From Dermanyssus gallinae (lineage: Eukaryota > Arthropoda > Arachnida > Mesostigmata > Dermanyssidae), in assembly GCA_003439945.1 (NCBI GenBank), contig QVRM01001782.1:434001-498000 (forward strand): a DNA stretch of 64,000 bases. Reading direction: 5' to 3'. This document shows, in pieces, positions 1 through 11,288 of this stretch. Position 1 is the first letter of the stretch; each line of letters opens with the position of its first letter. The notes beneath the pieces were generated by a model. The model was not told the DNA's origin and ran no database searches. It worked only from the letters and a program-made list of their open reading frames with translations. Both the position numbers and the translations under genes were made by a program.

Positions 1-189
1 CGCAAGCGTGGCGTTGACAAGGGGCATGAAGGAATCCTACATAGATCTCACTATGGTTGGCGTAATGTTAATACTTGGAGAGCAAAGAGCAACGCTAAGA
101 CGATGAGTGACCAAAATACGTTTATCTCACTCTGACTGCGCCCTCCGGAAAACAAGGGTGACACGCCCTCCGGAAACCTCCTTAATACG

Positions 190-690
190 ATGGAGAAGGT
201 AATGGAGAGCTTTAGACGAGGTCGATCCACTCTGGACGCACTGAAGAAAATGCCATAGCGGACGCTGAAAGAAACCACTCGGTCGTAGTAGACAAGAAGC
301 CTCGTTGCTCCCGCCGTACTAGATGCGCGAAACGCGTTCAACAAAGGAAACCAGTATCGCCATACCCGCGGAGCATAATATCGACGTACCTCAACGAGGG
401 GGGGCCTTGGGACGGGAGACAGAAGACAGGTCTATAGTCACCGCTAAAGTGCCGCGAAGCTCCATATTGAGCTCAATTATCTGTAACGTAGCATATCACA
501 GCGTTCTAGAGATCGAAGACCTACCCAGCGGTGTAGAAACCTTGGCCTTTACCGACGATTTGGCCCTTTTAGTATTTGCTGGCAGGAGGGAACCCAGGGT
601 AAACAAGGTTAAGCAAAAAGGGAAGACGGTGCAGCTAGGCCTTCGGCGCGGTCTCGACACGCATATAGCTAGAGAAGTGAGACTCCTCCT
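190..690 (+). pseudogene. R1-like reverse transcriptase relic (family D)
   Basis: Decayed reverse-transcriptase fragment in shifting frames. Around 200-245 there is an RRGRSTLDAL stretch equivalent to the fingers motif FRKNRSVLTAI of the copy at 45-47 kb. Around 309-345 there is VLDARNAFN, equivalent to catalytic motif A (LLDVKNAFN). Around 505-575 there is DLPSGVETLAFTDDLALLV, matching the motif C region of the 46.2 kb copy, with TDD in place of ADD. The segment between motifs A and C is unrelated or deleted. No start codon or intact frame remains, so this is a dead insertion of the R1 clade. Confidence 0.7.
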
Positions 691-1531
691 TAACGATCTC
701 AAAGAAATGCCACGTCATTCCGAGCCTGGAGAGTATGGAGGAACACGGGTTTAGTGGGTTTGCGAGTCCCACGCTAGTTGTTGGCAACTTCCAGCAACAC
801 ATGTGCACTATGAATATCCCGAAACCTCCCATAAAAAGGCAAGCTCGATCTCTCTTTGGCCTGGGGCAACCCAGTCCGCTAAACTTCGCTTTCGGAGTTG
901 TGTTCATCCTATCCGGCCAGCCTCTCTAGCCACACCAGCTACAAGCCCTTATTTTCTACAAGACTTTGTTCCACAATGTTAACATCTTGTTTCCATATTT
1001 CTGCTGATTGGCAGGTGAGGTGTACAAGCTAGCTCACTCCTCCAGTGCGGCTTGCCTTCACGTGGACGGGTTTTTTCTCAGCCCACGCAAGGTTTGGCAT
1101 CGATAGCATAGCCAGTCTGGTAGAGATATCTAGATGTTCCATGGTCTGTTAGTGAATGCATAGGTAGTTATTATTATTCGCCTCCTGGCTTGTCGATCTA
1201 GTTTTGAATGAAGGGAATATTAGCTCTTATCCGAGCCCCCAAATCTCTCGGGGTTTTCTCCTCCTCCGCTTGTCATTTGGTCAAGGCTTTCTCCACTTTG
1301 GTCATCTATCTTTTCGAGGTTTTGGCTTACACATTTTTTGTCTCATCCACTTGTCGTTTCAGGGTACAGTTCTTGCTAGAACCAGGGCGTGCAAAGCAAT
1401 ATGCAGTTCCAGAACACTGTAAACCTTCCTCCGGACATGCGTAGTCAATGCTTCTTTAGAACATTTTTTACTAATATCATACGAAAAGAAGGACGGACTC
1501 TACTACAAACACCAATATTTTACTTTAACGA

Positions 1532-1533
<2 letters not shown>

Positions 1534-1585
<52 letters not shown>
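1534..1585. repeat. (TA)n microsatellite
   Basis: Uninterrupted run of about 26 TA units. It creates a spurious YIYIYI open frame. Confidence 0.97.
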
Positions 1586-1586
<1 letters not shown>

Positions 1587-2522
1587 CCCCGCATAATATG
1601 TTATACAACTGAAATACCGCCTCATATATACCTCAGCGGCATCCATTCGAGCAGCCTCCTCCATTTCCGAGTAATACTTCGGAGATGTAATGCCAAGCTT
1701 ATACGATAAGACCTCACCTGTGTAATGCCAAAGAAAGAAAGAAAGAAGTAATTAAGTACAATTTCAACCAACTATTTTAATTGGAACAATTCCATTTAGT
1801 TCGGGACATAAACGTCGCAGATTATCCACGCACCGTATTGCCTCACTGTATGCGGACATTGTATTCTAATATTGCGTTATATTTGTTCACAGCATTACTC
1901 GGTCCCTAAGGATTTCATTGCTAAAAGCTAATCTCAATATTATCTCTATAATAGCACTTAACGTTGTGGAATAAACTTACCAGCGTATTCCAGGCTCTTG
2001 AACGTTTTAAGGAAACCGAAAAGCCCAACGTTGAAGAGGTACGATCCCCAACTCATCGACCTCCAGTCCATTTGATTCAACCGTTGGACCTCTAGCTCTA
2101 CCTGCATTCAGAAATACGCGACAACAGCGAACCATATGAACAGAACAGTCGAAACTGATAATTAGAGTACAATCAATATCTGCCTCATTAGACCTTTCAC
2201 TGCTTCTGACACGGAGGGGGTTGTGTCTAAAACAATATCTCCTCAAGCAGATGTACTGACGGTAGCCATGTCAAGTGGCTCTTCATAGTAATGCTCATTT
2301 TTAAAATAATTTTGCATAGAAGTGTCCTGAATGCCGGCCCGTCAGTAAATTTCTCAAAAAACAAAGTTTTTATTGCTTTTCTCTCGATAGTTACGGCATT
2401 GTTTTACACCAGTGTCTTGAAATGGTTGTTTATTAATTATAAGTTATTCGGTAAAAATACTTGCACCGCACACTTGAAGTATTGAAGCGTTTTGTCATCA
2501 ACACTTCAACTGTTACCTAACG

Positions 2523-2564
2523 AAACAGGTCATCGGATGATATCAATCACCCGATGACCTGTTT
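2523..2564. repeat. Perfect 14-bp inverted repeat (hairpin)
   Basis: Left arm AAACAGGTCATCGG at 2523-2536 and its exact reverse complement at 2551-2564, with a 14-nt spacer. No poly-T follows, so it is not obviously a terminator. Confidence 0.9.
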
Positions 2565-3069
2565 GATAAAAAAGGCTTTTGACCTTATCAATATCTTTAA
2601 AATTATGTAGTGTTAGGTTCAAATGCAGCAAGCACCGCAGATGCCAATCGGATTCTAAAAAAGCTCGTAGTGATCTTAAATATCTGTTCCCCACAAATTG
2701 ACAACAAACATTATTGCTGCAGTAGCTTTTGCCCTGCTTTCTTCTCAGTGTTTCGTAAACGCTAATCGTGGTGTGGCATCAACATTACTCCCTTTAAAAA
2801 ACATTTTTTGTTACTTCCAAGCATTTAGCTTGTACGTCCTATATGCATATACTAGCTCGTTACCCTTCCAATGTATGTCGTCTTTGTGAAAAACATGATA
2901 TCACTGCCACAAGCTTCAATAAAAGCTTGGAAAAACGCAAATAGATGCTGTCTGGTAAAATGTCAATTGATTTGAATTGTTTTATCAGATATCATCGGGG
3001 TAATATTTTGCCATCTCATCGTCTATCCCGGGTATTTTGCTACTCCCGGCCGCTTACTATTATGGAGCA

Positions 3070-3121
3070 TGTAGGGCTTTTACTATCCTCCGCTCTGTAG
3101 GGCTTTTACTATCCTCCGCTG
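3070..3121. repeat. 26-bp direct duplication
   Basis: Two adjacent copies of a 26-bp unit containing TGTAGGGCTTTTACTATCC, at 3070-3095 and 3096-3121. They differ only at the last base. Confidence 0.9.
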
Positions 3122-3455
3122 AATCTCAAACGGGTTTCTTTTTGTCATACTGCGGAGTTTTTTTTCCTTTAAATGTGTAGATTTGTTTATGCCAGTATTT
3201 GTAGACAAAGGGTCTCCTAAGACGGCTGCACATTTCTAGCTGGCTTGTGGAGATCTGCCGTCGCCACTTTCTCCGCGTTCCATTCGCATTGGTAGGGTCT
3301 TGATACTGAATACATGTTGCATCTAAGCCGATGCTGCATTGATACTTTTACAAAGAAAGTTCGTCCTATTACACAAATTTATATACTCATATGAGTGTTT
3401 GCGTCTGTTTAGTTGACTTTGTGGCTCACATTATTGCACTGAAGATGCACTAAAG

Positions 3456-3608
3456 ATGGTCTACTACAACCACCACGACCAATACAACCCATTTTCACAG
3501 CTGAAAGTCTTCGATGTTAAGCTGAGAGATCATATTGCAGATAAGGCAAACCCGTTATATTACGCAAATTATTGGCGCCTCCTGAAAAAGGCAAACGTTG
3601 ATTGCTAA
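3456..3608 (+). CDS. Unrecognised 50-codon open frame
   Basis: An ATG-initiated 50-residue frame starts MVYYNHHDQYNPFSQ and ends LLKKANVDC before tandem TAA codons. Composition is protein-like (aromatic and charged residues, few repeats) but no family is recognised. About 120 bp downstream, at 3729-3734, there is a good donor-like CAG/GTAAGA after another open stretch in a different frame. It could be a fragment of an unlisted plus-strand gene or chance. It lies opposite in strand to the FAM177-like gene, in the part between its second exon and the window edge. Confidence 0.2.
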   Translation: MVYYNHHDQYNPFSQLKVFDVKLRDHIADKANPLYYANYWRLLKKANVDC

Positions 3609-4092
3609 TAATGACTTAAGCGCATTCGGTCGATCAGTTGAGTACGGTGCACTCACAAACAATATCGTCAATATTGTACTTTGGGAATATTACACAACAC
3701 GATTACATGACCAACAATACAGTCAACAGGTAAGAATTTATGCATGCCACTGTGCTAAGATACAATGCGTATGCTGCAGATTCTGAATTTGCAGGATCGT
3801 GAATATATAGGAAGTAGTTTATTTTCTCCCATACTGAGTTGCGTGATCACAGCTGGCATCGGATGTAAACAGCGGCGGGTTGGCGGTCACGAACCACACC
3901 TGCATAGCTTAGCCACCCGATGACTTACTGTTAGGAATGCGAAAGCTTCGCTATATTAGCCACCAGAGCCATCAGAGACGGTCTCAATAAACTTTATGAG
4001 TAATTGCGGACACTAGACTATACAGCAGTAATAGCGTAATTACGAGCTGTCAAGCAAAAGTTTAGAGTGTGACCGGCCAGTATTTTGCTTAC

Positions 4093-4190
4093 CTGATCCA
4101 TCTGCTCTTCTTCCTCATCTGTAGAATATTCCTCAAGCTCGTCGCCATTCTGGAAATAGATGATTCTGCGCGGCTTTCTTTGGGCCTTGC
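4093..4190 (-). CDS. FAM177-like protein, exon 2 (signature exon)
   Basis: A 98-bp exon bounded by a TTTTCAG acceptor and a CAG/GTAAGC donor. It encodes KPRRIIYFQNGDELEEYSTD followed by a run of acidic residues. This matches the FAM177 family hallmark, basic-R-I-I-x-F-x-x-G-x-x-x-EEYSTDE. It begins with two bases that complete the single G left over by the exon ending at 14057, and it ends in phase 0. Vertebrate FAM177A1 is a small Golgi-associated protein; its C-terminal hydrophobic half should follow in later exons. None is seen between 1 and 4092, so they probably lie outside the window. Confidence 0.85.
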
Positions 4191-4639
4191 CTGAAAACAC
4201 CAAATGTTGTCAGCGTTGAGCCTATTTGATAAGTAATACTAGGGTAGCACACTATTTAGATAACTAAACTACTAGTACTACTACTATTTAGCACACTATA
4301 TAGCACAGTCATGTCATCGAAATATTCAGCCACAGTACGCGTTCATTTTTTTTTAGTAAGCTCTTTTTTAATGACGACTTAGACGGAGAGAGTCCTTTAA
4401 GGCCTGGTTGGTTATATCTGGTGATAAATAAAAGTCTCTAGGTATTCGAGACATTTTTTCAAGAATACTCGTGCCAAGACGTTTCTAGGGCGGCATTTGA
4501 GGTAAATTGAAGCGGCTTGCGAGTTCATCGGTAAACGATACTGAGCCCGTGAGCATGTATGCTAATTTGTGGCGCTAATTCGACGGAAGGCTAAGTACTC
4601 GCTCCACCCCATCCAACTGCCATGAGGCAAAGTTGGCTT

Positions 4640-5680
4640 CACTAATTCCAGCTGCCATACGGCAAAGTTGCCTTTACTAATTCCAACTGCCATAAATGCG
4701 AAGTGTCATGGTGTTTCCACGTCAGTTGGGTACCGCAGCCAGCTACGACTGCCTCTTTGAGTGTGAATAATGTCATGGTCGTCTGAACAAACACTTGTGT
4801 TGGACTTCCGATACTCGCAGCCGTGATAGGCGCTTTTCTACAACGCTCAGTTACGTGTTGTGAAGAGGTTGTACCTTGAGATGAAAAAGTTACTCCGAGA
4901 TAGCAAAAACTTTCTACAAACTGCACTTCCTAGGCGTAAAATCTCAATTTATCTCTGTGGGCTCCGTGGGACCCCCACGCCGGAACTCTTCAGCTTTTAT
5001 TCTTGACACAGTAACTATGAGGCCATTCTGCAAGAAATGTCCATCAACTGTGTGAAGCGCAGCCTCAGTCCAGGTCATCTGCGTAGAGCATGATCATGAC
5101 TGTTGAGTGCTGCTCTTTCACGATGCGTGGCAGATCTCTGAGCAGCGCTGTGAATAGCAATGGACTGAGATCGTCGCCTTGCGGATACCCAGTCATCTGA
5201 CCAAACGTTATGCTCGCCGACATTCTTATGGAGAATAATCTGGTTAGACCTCAAAAGCACGCTGAGTAGAGTGAGCATTCGTGGTCCCCAGCCTGCCCCA
5301 GCATCATCAATAAAATAACACGGGATGCGATCCCAAAGGCAGATTTTAGATGAATAAAAACCGCGAACATAAGAAGTTTTTCCGATTTTATGAGATTGTT
5401 AGCTGTTCAAGAAGTACTTTACAAGATGTGATTGGAACGCTCAATCCCGAAGCTAAACTGCTCATCTGGATGGAACGCTAGCGCTGTCAGAAAATCAGTG
5501 AGGTGTTTCGTGAGTATGCTTGAGAGTGAGTACTTTGTAAAAACAACCCCTTTTTGATATCGGCCGCCACGCGGAAGGGTCCGATGGATCTCCTTTTCCT
5601 TTTTGAAATGACATTGAGATGGTATTCGCACCACTTGAGTGGCAGACTGCCCCCAGAGAGGAGATGTCCCTGGCAAAGAT
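4640..5680 (-). pseudogene. Non-LTR reverse transcriptase relic (family E)
   Basis: Read on the minus strand from 5680 to 4640 in several frames. Visible in order: FKKEKEIHRT and KGVVFTKYSLSSILTK (fingers); HPDEQFSFG; FAVFIHLKSAF (motif A, with the first Asp replaced by His); GYPQGDDLSPLLFTALL (motif B); MIMLYADDLD (motif C, intact YADD followed by a stop); and VESFCYLGVTFSSQGTTSS (thumb). Frameshifts and stops separate these blocks. The tail around 4700-4790 has ITAASIGSPTQ, typical of the region after the polymerase core. The clade is uncertain: a jockey-superfamily element, not the R1 type seen elsewhere in the window. Confidence 0.75.
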
Positions 5681-5918
5681 GTTTATTCCTCAGAAGATCT
5701 GGCTCGAATGCCTTGTTGTTTCGTACACAAGCGAAGCCAATATTGACTTCGTCTGAAGTAAACTGTTAATCAAGAGCCTTATCGAAGAATCTCTCTGGAG
5801 CTTCGAGCCCGTGCGAAGTAGAAGTCTTGAAAGGTACCGTATCTAAGTGGGTGAAAATTGCTTGAAGGTGCCCCAGGAGTTTTTCAGATGGAATTGGACA
5901 GCTTGTAGAGTTTTAAGG

Positions 5919-6370
5919 CTATTGCCGGCAAACAATCGTTTTTTGAAGTCTTGCAACTTTCAATATTGCTCTCGTGTCATTGAGTAAATGGGCGCCGCAG
6001 CTAAGCCATAAGACGGGACGTACAGTGGCTTCTTGCTCGGATAGACAAACAAAGCACTCGCTACATATATAAGATGCAAAACACCTCTCAAGCTGATCAA
6101 AGTTCGCCAGCGTCAGTGTTCCACATTCTGCCAATGCCATACATCAGCCACGGAACAATCTAAAGCACGTAGAGCATCACTGCTAAAAACGAAAAATTTC
6201 CGGACATTGCCTACTTCCCCGCAAAGTGAGACAAATGCCGCCAGTACTGTTTCAATTCTATTCAAAGGCGAAGATACCAAAATGAGCTGAGATAACACGG
6301 CCAATCATTGCCAACCCCAGTAATTGGCCGCAGCAACGTTATACGCTGTCAGTGGTATCAGTAGTAAACG
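5919..6370 (-). pseudogene. Family A retrotransposon relic
   Basis: Minus-strand fragment with blocks VSLCGEVGNVRKF, LTLANFDQLERCFASYI and CFVCLSEQEATVR. These align in order with VSLCGEVGNVQRL, LTLANSNQLEKCFSLYM and the following region of the better copy at 10.5-10.9 kb. It covers the post-polymerase region only and is broken by frameshifts. It abuts the start of the tandem duplication at 6407. Confidence 0.75.
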
Positions 6371-6406
6371 CCTTTGGTAGCCAATTGACCTCTACGCCTG
6401 AATTTC

Positions 6407-8214
6407 ATGGCTTTGATGGTGGACGAAGAATAGTAAACAAAACGCAACTTAAATTAAGACAATTTGGAGAACCTCTATAACACGAGCGTGGAAAGCACCG
6501 CATATTTGGTAGTGATTTCAAAACGGAGTTTAGAAAAACGCTGGTGACCTCAGCTATGGCCTCATCAAGGGAGCCATGCCGCAGTGGATCAGGGTTAATC
6601 CGGGCAAGCAGCGAAATAGCCAGGTTGTTATTCAGGCGCTTCCCCACGTCGATGCGTCGTTTAATTGTACTAATCGTTTTGATAGACAGCTTGACCACCA
6701 CGGGGATATGCTTCTTAATTCCCGTCAGTAAAACACGGAAAGCCAGCCATTCATATCTCACATAGCATGATGGGGTTGAGTTAATATTATGATTCTCAGT
6801 AGTAATTGACAAACAAACCACGCGATTGATACGACAGCCACAATTGATTTTAAGTAGCCAAATCCATATAATAATTATTATAATGTTGGGATTAAACTAA
6901 CTAATCTACATTATTGCAGAGAAGGATGTCATTACGGCGAGTTCCAGGGGAAAGTGTACTGGCAACAAATACCAAAAAAGCAGCCGAGTAAATAACATGC
7001 GATGCAAGTGATGCGGTTGATAGACACTAGATATACGATATTTACTTCCTGCTTTCTTTTAATGTATAGACTACTTTTCATCTTGAAATTCAGGTTGCCT
7101 GGCATCTTGGACTTCACTGTTGCACCGCAATGCCTTGTCCTAAAGGCATTATCATACAACATTTAGGAGATCCAATAGAACATCTATAACCTTCTTTATG
7201 CTTGTTGAAAAACATATTAAAAATATATAATAGATAATATTATCTCTCCTAGGAACATGTTAACGTATTTCAGTGATGGCATTACAAAGATAATAAACGC
7301 CAATTAATTAATGGCTTTGATGGTGGACGAAGAATAGTAAACAAAACGCAACTTAAATTAAGACAATTTGGAGAACCTCTATAACACGAGCGTGGAAAGC
7401 ACCGCATATTTGGTAGTGATTTCAAAACGGAGTTTAGAAAAACGCTGGTGACCTCAGCTATGGCCTCATCAAGGGAGCCATGCCGCAGTGGATCAGGGTT
7501 AATCCGGGCAAGCAGCGAAATAGCCAGGTTGTTATTCAGGCGCTTCCCCACGTCGATGCGTCGTTTAATTGTACTAATCGTTTTGATAGACAGCTTGACC
7601 ACCACGGGGATATGCTTCTTAATTCCCGTCAGTAAAACACGGAAAGCCAGCCATTCATATCTCACATAGCATGATGGGGTTGAGTTAATATTATGATTCT
7701 CAGTAGTAATTGACAAACAAACCACGCGATTGATACGACAGCCACAATTGATTTTAAGTAGCCAAATCCATATAATAATTATTATAATGTTGGGATTAAA
7801 CTAACTAATCTACATTATTGCAGAGAAGGATGTCATTACGGCGAGTTCCAGGGGAAAGTGTACTGGCAACAAATACCAAAAAAGCAGCCGAGTAAATAAC
7901 ATGCGATGCAAGTGATGCGGTTGATAGACACTAGATATACGATATTTACTTCCTGCTTTCTTTTAATGTATAGACTACTTTTCATCTTGAAATTCAGGTT
8001 GCCTGGCATCTTGGACTTCACTGTTGCACCGCAATGCCTTGTCCTAAAGGCATTATCATACAACATTTAGGAGATCCAATAGAACATCTATAACCTTCTT
8101 TATGCTTGTTGAAAAACATATTAAAAATATATAATAGATAATATTATCTCTCCTAGGAACATGTTAACGTATTTCAGTGATGGCATTACAAAGATAATAA
8201 ACGCCAATTAATTT
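6407..8214. repeat. 904-bp tandem duplication, two copies
   Basis: Copy 1 is 6407-7310 and copy 2 is 7311-8214, offset exactly 904 bp. I saw no difference between the copies except at the last base. Each carries a minus-strand frame of about 138 codons (6821-6405 and 7725-7282) starting MVCLSITTENHNINSTPS, with the stretch RINPDPLRHGSLDEAIAE. Each also carries a second 76-codon minus frame, at 7162-6932 and 8066-7836. Neither frame is recognised. Junction sequences are AT-rich (CAATTAATTA). It lies inside FAM177-like intron 1. It is either a very recent duplication or an assembly duplicate. Confidence 0.95.
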
Positions 8215-8908
8215 ACTTATCCCAGGTGACAATATCAAAAATGTTGGCGAATCGAGCGGTAAACACTATTGTAGTAAAGATGCGTAGCTACAAACTCGCA
8301 TTGTCGATAAAGATTGGAGCAACGTGCGATCTGTAGAAATCAATTTCCAGTGCAAGAAGTATCCGGGTTCTACATTATAATTGTGTGAAGCACCGTGATA
8401 CTCCAAGCCAGATGTTTACAAGCGATACCGCAGAAGGTTAGCGGGACGCCAACGGCAATATTGTCTTGCAAAGAAAATGGTTTTGGTCTGACTACAAAGC
8501 GACTAGCTCGTTTTTTTTAAAACAAAAACCAATAACATGTGCGAACCTATCCATTCAAAAGATTAAATACGACTAAGAAACGAACAAAGCGTTTGTCATA
8601 AACAATTATGCCCACGATTTTGATAACTCAAAGTACACATGGGCGCACAGTTTTCCGTTGAGCTATAGCCTCAATCTGTTGAGCCGTCTCGAAAAAAAAA
8701 AATTACTGGACATATAGACAAAATGTACGTTTTAACCAGAGATGACTCCCCATTTTGCCAGCATTCTCATGGATCGGCATAGTCAACTATCTGTCGGAAT
8801 CAATAACAGCCTTGTTGCTAGCCTTTTAGAATAGTGTTAGTTACCACAAATGGCTCCAATATTTTTCATATTGGCCACGTTCTGTTGAACAAGATTCAAA
8901 TAATACAC

Positions 8909-8923
8909 AGAAGGTTCGGATTC
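8909..8923. repeat. Target-site duplication, left copy (family A)
   Basis: AGAAGGTTCGGATTC, repeated exactly at 11274-11288 on the far side of the family A insertion. Confidence 0.9.
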
Positions 8924-8954
8924 TGTCTTACCTTCGGGAGGTCGGGGAAGACCT

Positions 8955-9683
8955 GTGGGTGGGTTATCTATCTACCTACATAAACGCTTACCACCGGTGC
9001 AATGCATCAGGATAGATGAATACTGCATGGTGCTCACCTCTGGGAGGGTAAACGTCGCTGTATTCTATTTCCCACCCACATTCGATTCTGCGGAGGTTGC
9101 TGAGACGGTAAGCTTTGGACTTTCAGAGTTAAACCTGACCATGCCAACTATCGTCGGCGGTGATTTCAATGCCAGAATCGATTGTGGGGCCAACGATGAT
9201 AAAGGCGAGGTGCTGCTTCAAGTAGTGGAAAATATTGGTCTAAGATGTGCAAACGCGCGCGAAGACTATACATATTTAAGTCACAATGGAAGCAGGACCA
9301 TCGACCTGTTGTTTCACAACCTTGTCAGCCGTGAAATTGAAAACTTCGATGTTCTCGATGAAGCGGCCCGAAAACACCAACCAGTGTTGGCCGTTGTCGA
9401 TGTTCCCGGTATTTGGCGAGACCGACATAATCCGCCGCGCTGGTCTGCAATGAGGCGGATTAATCTATCTCTTTTGGACAGAGCGGCAGGCGGTCTTGAG
9501 GTAAGCCCTGACATCAATACCACCTGTGACCAGCTGGAGAGGACGATGAGAAGTGCAGTGAAGTGGAAAAGGTTATGGCAGAAGAGATCACGCCCGTGGT
9601 ACTCTCGAGCCTGCTACCTAGCCCACGTTGAAGTACTCGAACTCCTGCGCCAAGCAAGAGCCAAAGCACCATCATCACTGTAA
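8955..9683 (+). pseudogene. Family A endonuclease domain
   Basis: A 242-codon open stretch holding the C-terminal two thirds of an exonuclease/endonuclease/phosphatase domain. Motifs: GGLSIYLHKRL near the start, TIVGGDFNARID (the GDFN catalytic block), the TYLSHNGSRTIDLLF segment equivalent to the family's S/T-x-x-DL block, and KHQPVLAVVDVPG in place of the usual SDHxP motif. The linker RSRPWYSRAC follows, as in related ORF2 proteins. The N-terminal metal-binding part is missing because the copy is 5'-truncated. In an active element this domain nicks target DNA for target-primed reverse transcription. Confidence 0.85.
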
Positions 9684-9793
9684 GCCAGGCGGGACTACTT
9701 TAAGCGTAGAAAGGCCTATATAAGACTCTGCTATGATCATAAAAGGGAGCACGCGAGGCGGGAGGAACGACGGCAGCTTGAAAGCAGCACAAC

Positions 9794-11247
9794 ATGAATC
9801 TGCCTTTCGGGGTGGAGGAGGTGTGCCAGGTCCTACGGTCACTCCCGAAGAGAAAGAGCTCAGGGCCCGATCAGGTCTGCTATGAGCATTGGATCCAGTC
9901 ACTCCCTCTCTTGGCAGAAACTGTTTGTGATTTCATGAATGAAATTATAAAGAGCGGGCGGATGCCTAAAGTCTGGCATGTCACCAGGCTTTCTCTTCTG
10001 TTCAAGGGTAGGCATGGTGATGACCATCAAGATCCAAATCTCTACCGTGGAGTGGCGTCAGAACGCACATTGAAGATGATTTTCTGTAAGCTGGTTATTC
10101 GGCGGATTGAGCACGTGGCTGAAGAGCCACTCCACCGGACCAAATCGGCTTCAGGAGAGGACGAGGCACCCGTGATGCAATTCACGTTCTCCAGTCAGAA
10201 ATCGAGCGAGCTGTGGCACAACCCAGAGGTCATCTGTATGCAGTCTTTATTGACTGTGTCAAGGCCTTTGACACTGTCAACGAGCAGGTGTGGGTGGCTT
10301 TCTCCTGAGTGTAATAGCAAGTTTCGTTGAGGAGGACACCTTGTTGGTAGACGGTGAGCAGGGTGTATTGGAGATTAAGCAAAATGTGGGAACTCCGCAA
10401 GGAGACCCGCTGAGCTGCGTCTCGTTTACACTTCTCCTCGCTGACCTTCAGGCGTGGAGGTCGATTGGCTGCCAGAGACTTTATACCTTGCTGCGGCCAG
10501 CCATTGAAGTTTGTTAACTCTTTCCAGTATCTTGGCCTTCGGGTTCATTATACAGGAACGACGTTCACAGCGCATATAAACGAAACAGTACGGAAGGCAC
10601 TTGTCTCTCTTTGCGGGGAAGTAGGCAATGTGCAAAGACTGTCCATTTTCTCAGCAGTAAGGCTCTTCATGTTTAAGATTGTTCCGGAGCTGATGTATGG
10701 CCTTGACAGGGTGTGGAACCACCTCACACTGGCGAATTCTAACCAGCTTGAGAAATGTTTCTCATTATATATGAAGCGAGTGCTTTGCTTGTCTATTCGA
10801 GCAAGGAGCCGCTTTGTGTATCTCATGTCAGGTTGTCCACCGACTACTGAAACAATCCGACTGAGGCTGAAGATGCCGCGTACAGTACCATACGAATGTT
10901 TCATTTCTGAATTGGAAGCTAAAGTCGAACAGGCCAGACGGGAGGTCCGTGGTTTGGACGTTTTTAATGCCGTGCACCTTTGGTCTGGTCCTGCATGTGG
11001 CAGTCGCCACGTATACACCAGGTACATAGTGCATGGTTATCACTACCTGGTATGTTCAAACGCAGCCTTTCACGAGGAGTACGAGTTGTGCACCTGCCGG
11101 TTCTGCCTGCAGAGGTGTGCCAAGTACCATGCAGTGGAATGCACAGCGCTGGACAAAACATCGTTGCACTACTTCTCTTGCCAAAAGCGTGAAGAAGATA
11201 GAGTATTAAGAGGAAACATCTTGAACTGTGTATTATACTCAATCTGA
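9794..11247 (+). pseudogene. Family A reverse transcriptase and C-terminal zinc motif
   Basis: Broken reverse transcriptase in three frames. Visible: KRKSSGPDQVCYEHW, KVWHVTRLSLLFKGRH, YRGVASERTL, VFIDCVKAFDTV (motif A) and GTPQGDPLSCVSFTLLLADL (motif B). The frame then jumps at about 10455 straight into the pre-thumb sequence, so motif C (YADD) and motif D are deleted; the copy at 50.4 kb retains them. The thumb FQYLGLRVHYTGTTF and a C-terminal CRFC-x6-YH-x4-C motif (about 11095-11140) follow. The deletion of catalytic aspartates means no polymerase activity. Confidence 0.85.
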
Positions 11248-11273
11248 GTGAAATAAATATAATTGAATGGAAA

Positions 11274-11288
11274 AGAAGGTTCGGATTC
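11274..11288. repeat. Target-site duplication, right copy (family A)
   Basis: Exact match to 8909-8923. It follows directly on the element's short A-rich 3' end. Confidence 0.9.

Larger units (their letters stand above)
930..3450. other. Non-coding stretch without recognisable gene
   Basis: No conserved coding signal was found on either strand. The stretch holds a long (TA)n tract at 1534-1585, a perfect hairpin at 2523-2564 and a 26-bp direct duplication at 3070-3121. Short open frames here are AT-driven and have no family resemblance. Confidence 0.6.
8924..11273 (+). mobile_element. Family A non-LTR retrotransposon, 5'-truncated
   Basis: A 2.35-kb insertion bounded by a perfect 15-bp direct repeat. 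It starts inside the endonuclease domain and ends in GAGTGAAATAAATATAATTG, the same 3' terminus as the copy ending at 51520. The order is AP-type endonuclease, reverse transcriptase, C-terminal Cys/His motif. The coding region is broken into at least four frames and lacks the YADD box, so it is not autonomous. It is antisense to the host FAM177-like gene, within its first intron. Confidence 0.9.
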
